Of a stretch of DNA of 64,000 nt, positions 60,837 to 64,000 are shown one piece after another (positions within the stretch are counted from its first letter, which is position 1; each line of letters begins with the position of its first letter). The notes under the pieces are model-generated. The model was not told the DNA's origin and ran no database searches. It was given only the letters and a program-made list of their open reading frames with translations. A program made the translations under genes and the position numbers. Source of the DNA: Fasciola hepatica (taxonomy: Eukaryota > Platyhelminthes > Trematoda > Plagiorchiida > Fasciolidae); contig CANUEZ040000151.1 of assembly GCA_948099385.1 (NCBI GenBank), forward strand, positions 4,038,001 to 4,102,000, read 5' to 3'.

Positions 60837-63719
60837 CAATCTGTATTAGACCTACGGTGCAAGGTTCTATAAATTTCTCGAACAACACGGATTTTTATTA
60901 CTCAAAATTATTCCACGGCACATTTTTTGTTTATCGCGTGGAATTTGATCTGAATTTATTTATTCGTTTACCATCTTCCCGAAACACATCAAGGCTTCAT
61001 TTCTGATACGGTCTAATTAGCTTAGAAGAAAGTTCATAATTTCCGGCGGTCGGGAAGCAAGAGGACTGAATGGAGAAAGAAAACTAGATTTTCCACGGAG
61101 TCCTTCGTGAAATATCTTGAATTTAAGGAACAGTCAAATAAAATTCTTCTTGTCCCTCATGACCTTTGATCAGTTTGGCCAGGAATACTGGCGTCTTGAC
61201 CGACAAGTAGTGTATGTAACTGCCTGGTTAGTACTATGTACGCCTTCACAGTGTTGTGATTTGACAGATTCCGGCGGGGATTGGAGTAATCCAGTTGCTC
61301 AAAGTCGGCAATCTCGGCAGGTGGCATCTCTGCGTGCGGTGGAATCCCGCAAATCACTGATGGATTCTAATGCTGGCATCATTTACACACCTCAAGAAAA
61401 GTGTTCTGTTTTACTGTTTTCCTCAAGTGTTTGATGTCCCATTTATAAAGTAACAGTATTATTTGTAATATACGCTGTTTCACCATTTGACTCTTCTGTT
61501 CTTGATTAGGCAATTAAATACAAGCGTACTTCATTGTCACGATACCCGCATCCTTCATGCTTCCTGTCATTTTGTTGGTAACCTCAACTCTTTACAGAGC
61601 AGCATTTTCGTCAGATGGACGTCTACGAAGTGAGACCATGAAGGAAACGTCTGTTTTGAAAATAAACAATACACAAACATCGTTTCAGATCGATCACAGT
61701 TTACAGGCAACTCTAAGGTCTGATTGACCATCTGTTTGAGAAAGGGGGTGGTTTTCATGACTCGCCTAACAGTCCATTCTCATCATTGTCCAGCTTTTAC
61801 TGAGAAATCAAACCGACTCCGGAAACAGCTAGTCAGTTCCAACAGGAGTTAATTCAAAATTATCCGCACACTTCCATCTACTAGCTGACGCGCCCGCGTT
61901 CATATTCTAAGCAGAGTGATGACACGCCAGGTCAGATCTCATCCACTTTGAGATAAGCTGTCAGTTTTGATGGAAGATTGATGCACAAAAGAGAGAAAAA
62001 TCTTGATAAAAACTTGTCAGACCGTTGAATAAGTAGTTAACGGGAGGTTGTTGTTCCATTCATATCGACTTCAGGTCGTGTTCAACTGAGACTGTAACAA
62101 CAACATGAACGAAAACAATAAGAAAACGATCATTATCAAAGCAGTACCGTTTCCTTTCTTTGTACCTTAGAGGGCCGTCATCTACGGACACACTCCGATC
62201 GTAAGGTCAGCAGCAAAATGTGATAGAAGATTAACGTAGGCATAACTCAACGGTTGAGTTAGTGTAGTCCGATGGAGTAAAATGCTACTGACTCGACGTG
62301 ATTTGTAGGTTGCACTTCGCGAGGCGAACACAGATGAGGAAAGTGGTTATCTCTCAACCGTGGCTTCTAAGTTTTGTAAGTAGCATATCCTTCCGATTTG
62401 ACAGGAATGTTGTACGCGGTGTTCATATCAGACTGTGTTTTCCGGTGATAATTCCTGGATGCTGCAAGCGTAAATTTTAATAGATCTTTCCTATTTATAT
62501 CATAATAAAATGGCGCCCTATACCTCGCTACTACGTGCTAGTTACTATAGAAAAAATTGTGCAGTTTTGTGTGAATTCACTCATGTTCGAGACCAAATAC
62601 GTGCTTATGCAACCCCCATAAGCAGTTGTTACATTACCTGTGAATGACCCACTGGAGTGAACCGCTGGATAGATTACCACAATCGGATTAGGACGCTGTC
62701 AAAGTGAGCTTCTGTCATGGACATTGGAATGCACTTTCAAGCATGCTACACACCACTTAAGATGTTTAAAGTGGGCTTATCCAGTGGGACGCGACTTCAC
62801 TGATTGGCACATGCTCAGGTCGACTGATTTAACCTTGTGCGAAGATTCATCCTGCCATTTGGATTGTGCTGCCCCAGCTGTTCACCTGTGATGAGGGCAA
62901 GGTGCTGAAACAGATATCTGAATGAGGGTAGGAATAAATCCCTTGCCCTCACCCAGTTTGATCTCACTCCACCCCGTTGGATGTTAAATGTTATCACCAC
63001 ATCCACAACCCCCCTGGATGGCCATGGCGACGTAGATGTAACTCAAAGTCGCCCGAACTAAGGCCCGAACTCATAAGCCTTGCAAACATTGAACTGAAAT
63101 GCTCCCACTAACACGCAGACGTTGACGGCCCTGCTACTGCATTCACTGAACCGGCCCATTTGGTCTGTCCTGACAGACGCACTGAAGTCATCCATGATGC
63201 TCAGGTGTGCGGTTGATGTAATTACAGTTTGACGTACGTGAAAAGGTGTGTGCGAAAGCCACTGTGCAGAAGCGAGAATTCAATTGCCAGTTGATGCATA
63301 CAGTTCCGTATTTTCGTTGTAAAAGAGGCTTTCTTACTTGGCGTTCGGGTACCATTTCTCTGGTGACCCGACAGCCAAATATGCCAAAGACAATCAAGCA
63401 CCTTGCCCCGGTTGATGGGAGGGTCACACAACTTGTCAGGTCTAGTCAACAAGTCTTCTTCATAAAAGGAAAAACAAATAGGGACGGTGTGCTGATATTT
63501 TATCAAAAAGTCTGACTGTCTTTACAACGTGGTATCATTCATCCAGAATGCCGTGTCCCTTTGTACCTGGTAACATTCAGATGATTTCTTGAGTAATTCT
63601 GTTGTGGATAGTTAAATGAGACACCATACCTTTAATTTCTTGTTTCACGGTGGTTTGGACGAGTGAATAATGTGATCTCGTCGAGAAATATCTGAAGCTT
63701 TGTGGTGTAGACTCCTTGC
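60834..63719. other. Intergenic, with a possible retroelement 3' end
   Basis: At about 62876-62925 the phrase 'gatgagggcaaggtgctgaaac' resembles the 3' untranslated end of Penelope-like elements, but no coding sequence precedes it. Other frames (61117-61434, 63246-63515) show no motif. Confidence 0.35.
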
Positions 63720-63800
63720 TCAGCTAGCTGAGTGCATATGAGTGACTCACGCAGGTGTTCGACTCCCATCGAAGTATGCAATATTTATTATTAAGATAGT
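63720..63800 (+). mobile_element. tRNA-like SINE head
   Basis: An A box (tagctgagtgc, 63725-63735) and a B box (tgttcgactcc, 63756-63766) at short tRNA spacing, followed by an A/T-rich tail (atatttattattaag). The spacing of about 20 bases is tighter than in a normal tRNA, which argues for a decayed copy. Confidence 0.35.
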
Positions 63801-64000
63801 GTCATAACTTCCGAATTTTTCTGTATCAGATCTGATTATTGCAACGTAAATCAATATGGGCCAGCCTAATACATGCATGGGGCAAATCCATTAATTGATC
63901 ATAAAAAACAACTCAAAACCAAAAACGGCCTGTGATTTTCTCAAGAACGGAATTCGTGCACGTGAACAGAACATTTTTCTCTCCATAAGGGAACTAGGTG

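Noticed and set aside
60634..61006. Overlapping frames with Ile-Tyr repeats
   Set aside because: The repeats are translation of the (AT)n microsatellite.

Overview
The window looks like a stretch of nuclear genome from a flatworm, most likely a digenean fluke. This is inferred from three things: it is gene-poor, it is crowded with decayed retroelements of the types abundant in flukes (Penelope-like, BEL/Pao, CR1/RTE-type LINEs, tRNA-derived SINEs), and its microsatellites and intergenic DNA are typical of a large animal genome. No bacterial operons, CRISPR arrays, rRNA genes or convincing intact tRNA genes were seen. The species cannot be fixed from the sequence alone.

Layout. 1-3.5 kb is intergenic with one tRNA-derived SINE. 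3.53-6.95 kb holds the only convincing intact gene: a single-exon, C-terminal-motor kinesin (kinesin-14 type, 1006 aa), with a palindromic NRF1-like promoter motif about 180 bp upstream and a poly(A) signal about 200 bp downstream. 7-20 kb is intergenic, carrying SINE copies, two unnamed interspersed repeat families and microsatellites. 20.6-22.8 kb is a decayed Penelope-like retroelement (reverse transcriptase plus GIY-YIG endonuclease), with an unexplained coding-like segment on the opposite strand just upstream. 25.4-28.6 kb is a broken BEL/Pao LTR retroelement (gag-like, RNase H and integrase remnants). 28.8-36.1 kb is a SINE-rich interval with two head-to-head SINE pairs that form inverted repeats. 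36-54 kb is mostly featureless, with a promoter-like CCAAT/TATA module at 43.9-44.0 kb, a candidate pair of host exons at 50.05-50.7 kb and a decayed minus-strand reading frame at 51.5-51.7 kb. 54.9-57.1 kb is a 5'-truncated non-LTR retrotransposon with a dead reverse transcriptase. 57-64 kb is intergenic, with a near-perfect hairpin and a long AT microsatellite.

The genes do not form a pathway. The kinesin is the only gene with a clear cellular role (minus-end microtubule motor, by family). Everything else recognisable is mobile DNA in various states of decay. The best leads for novelty are the divergent nucleotide-binding motifs and apparently intronless structure of the kinesin, the unexplained antisense frame beside the Penelope element, the SINE family whose copies include a long unit 5' of the tRNA-like part, and the unidentified coding-like pieces at 50-52 kb.
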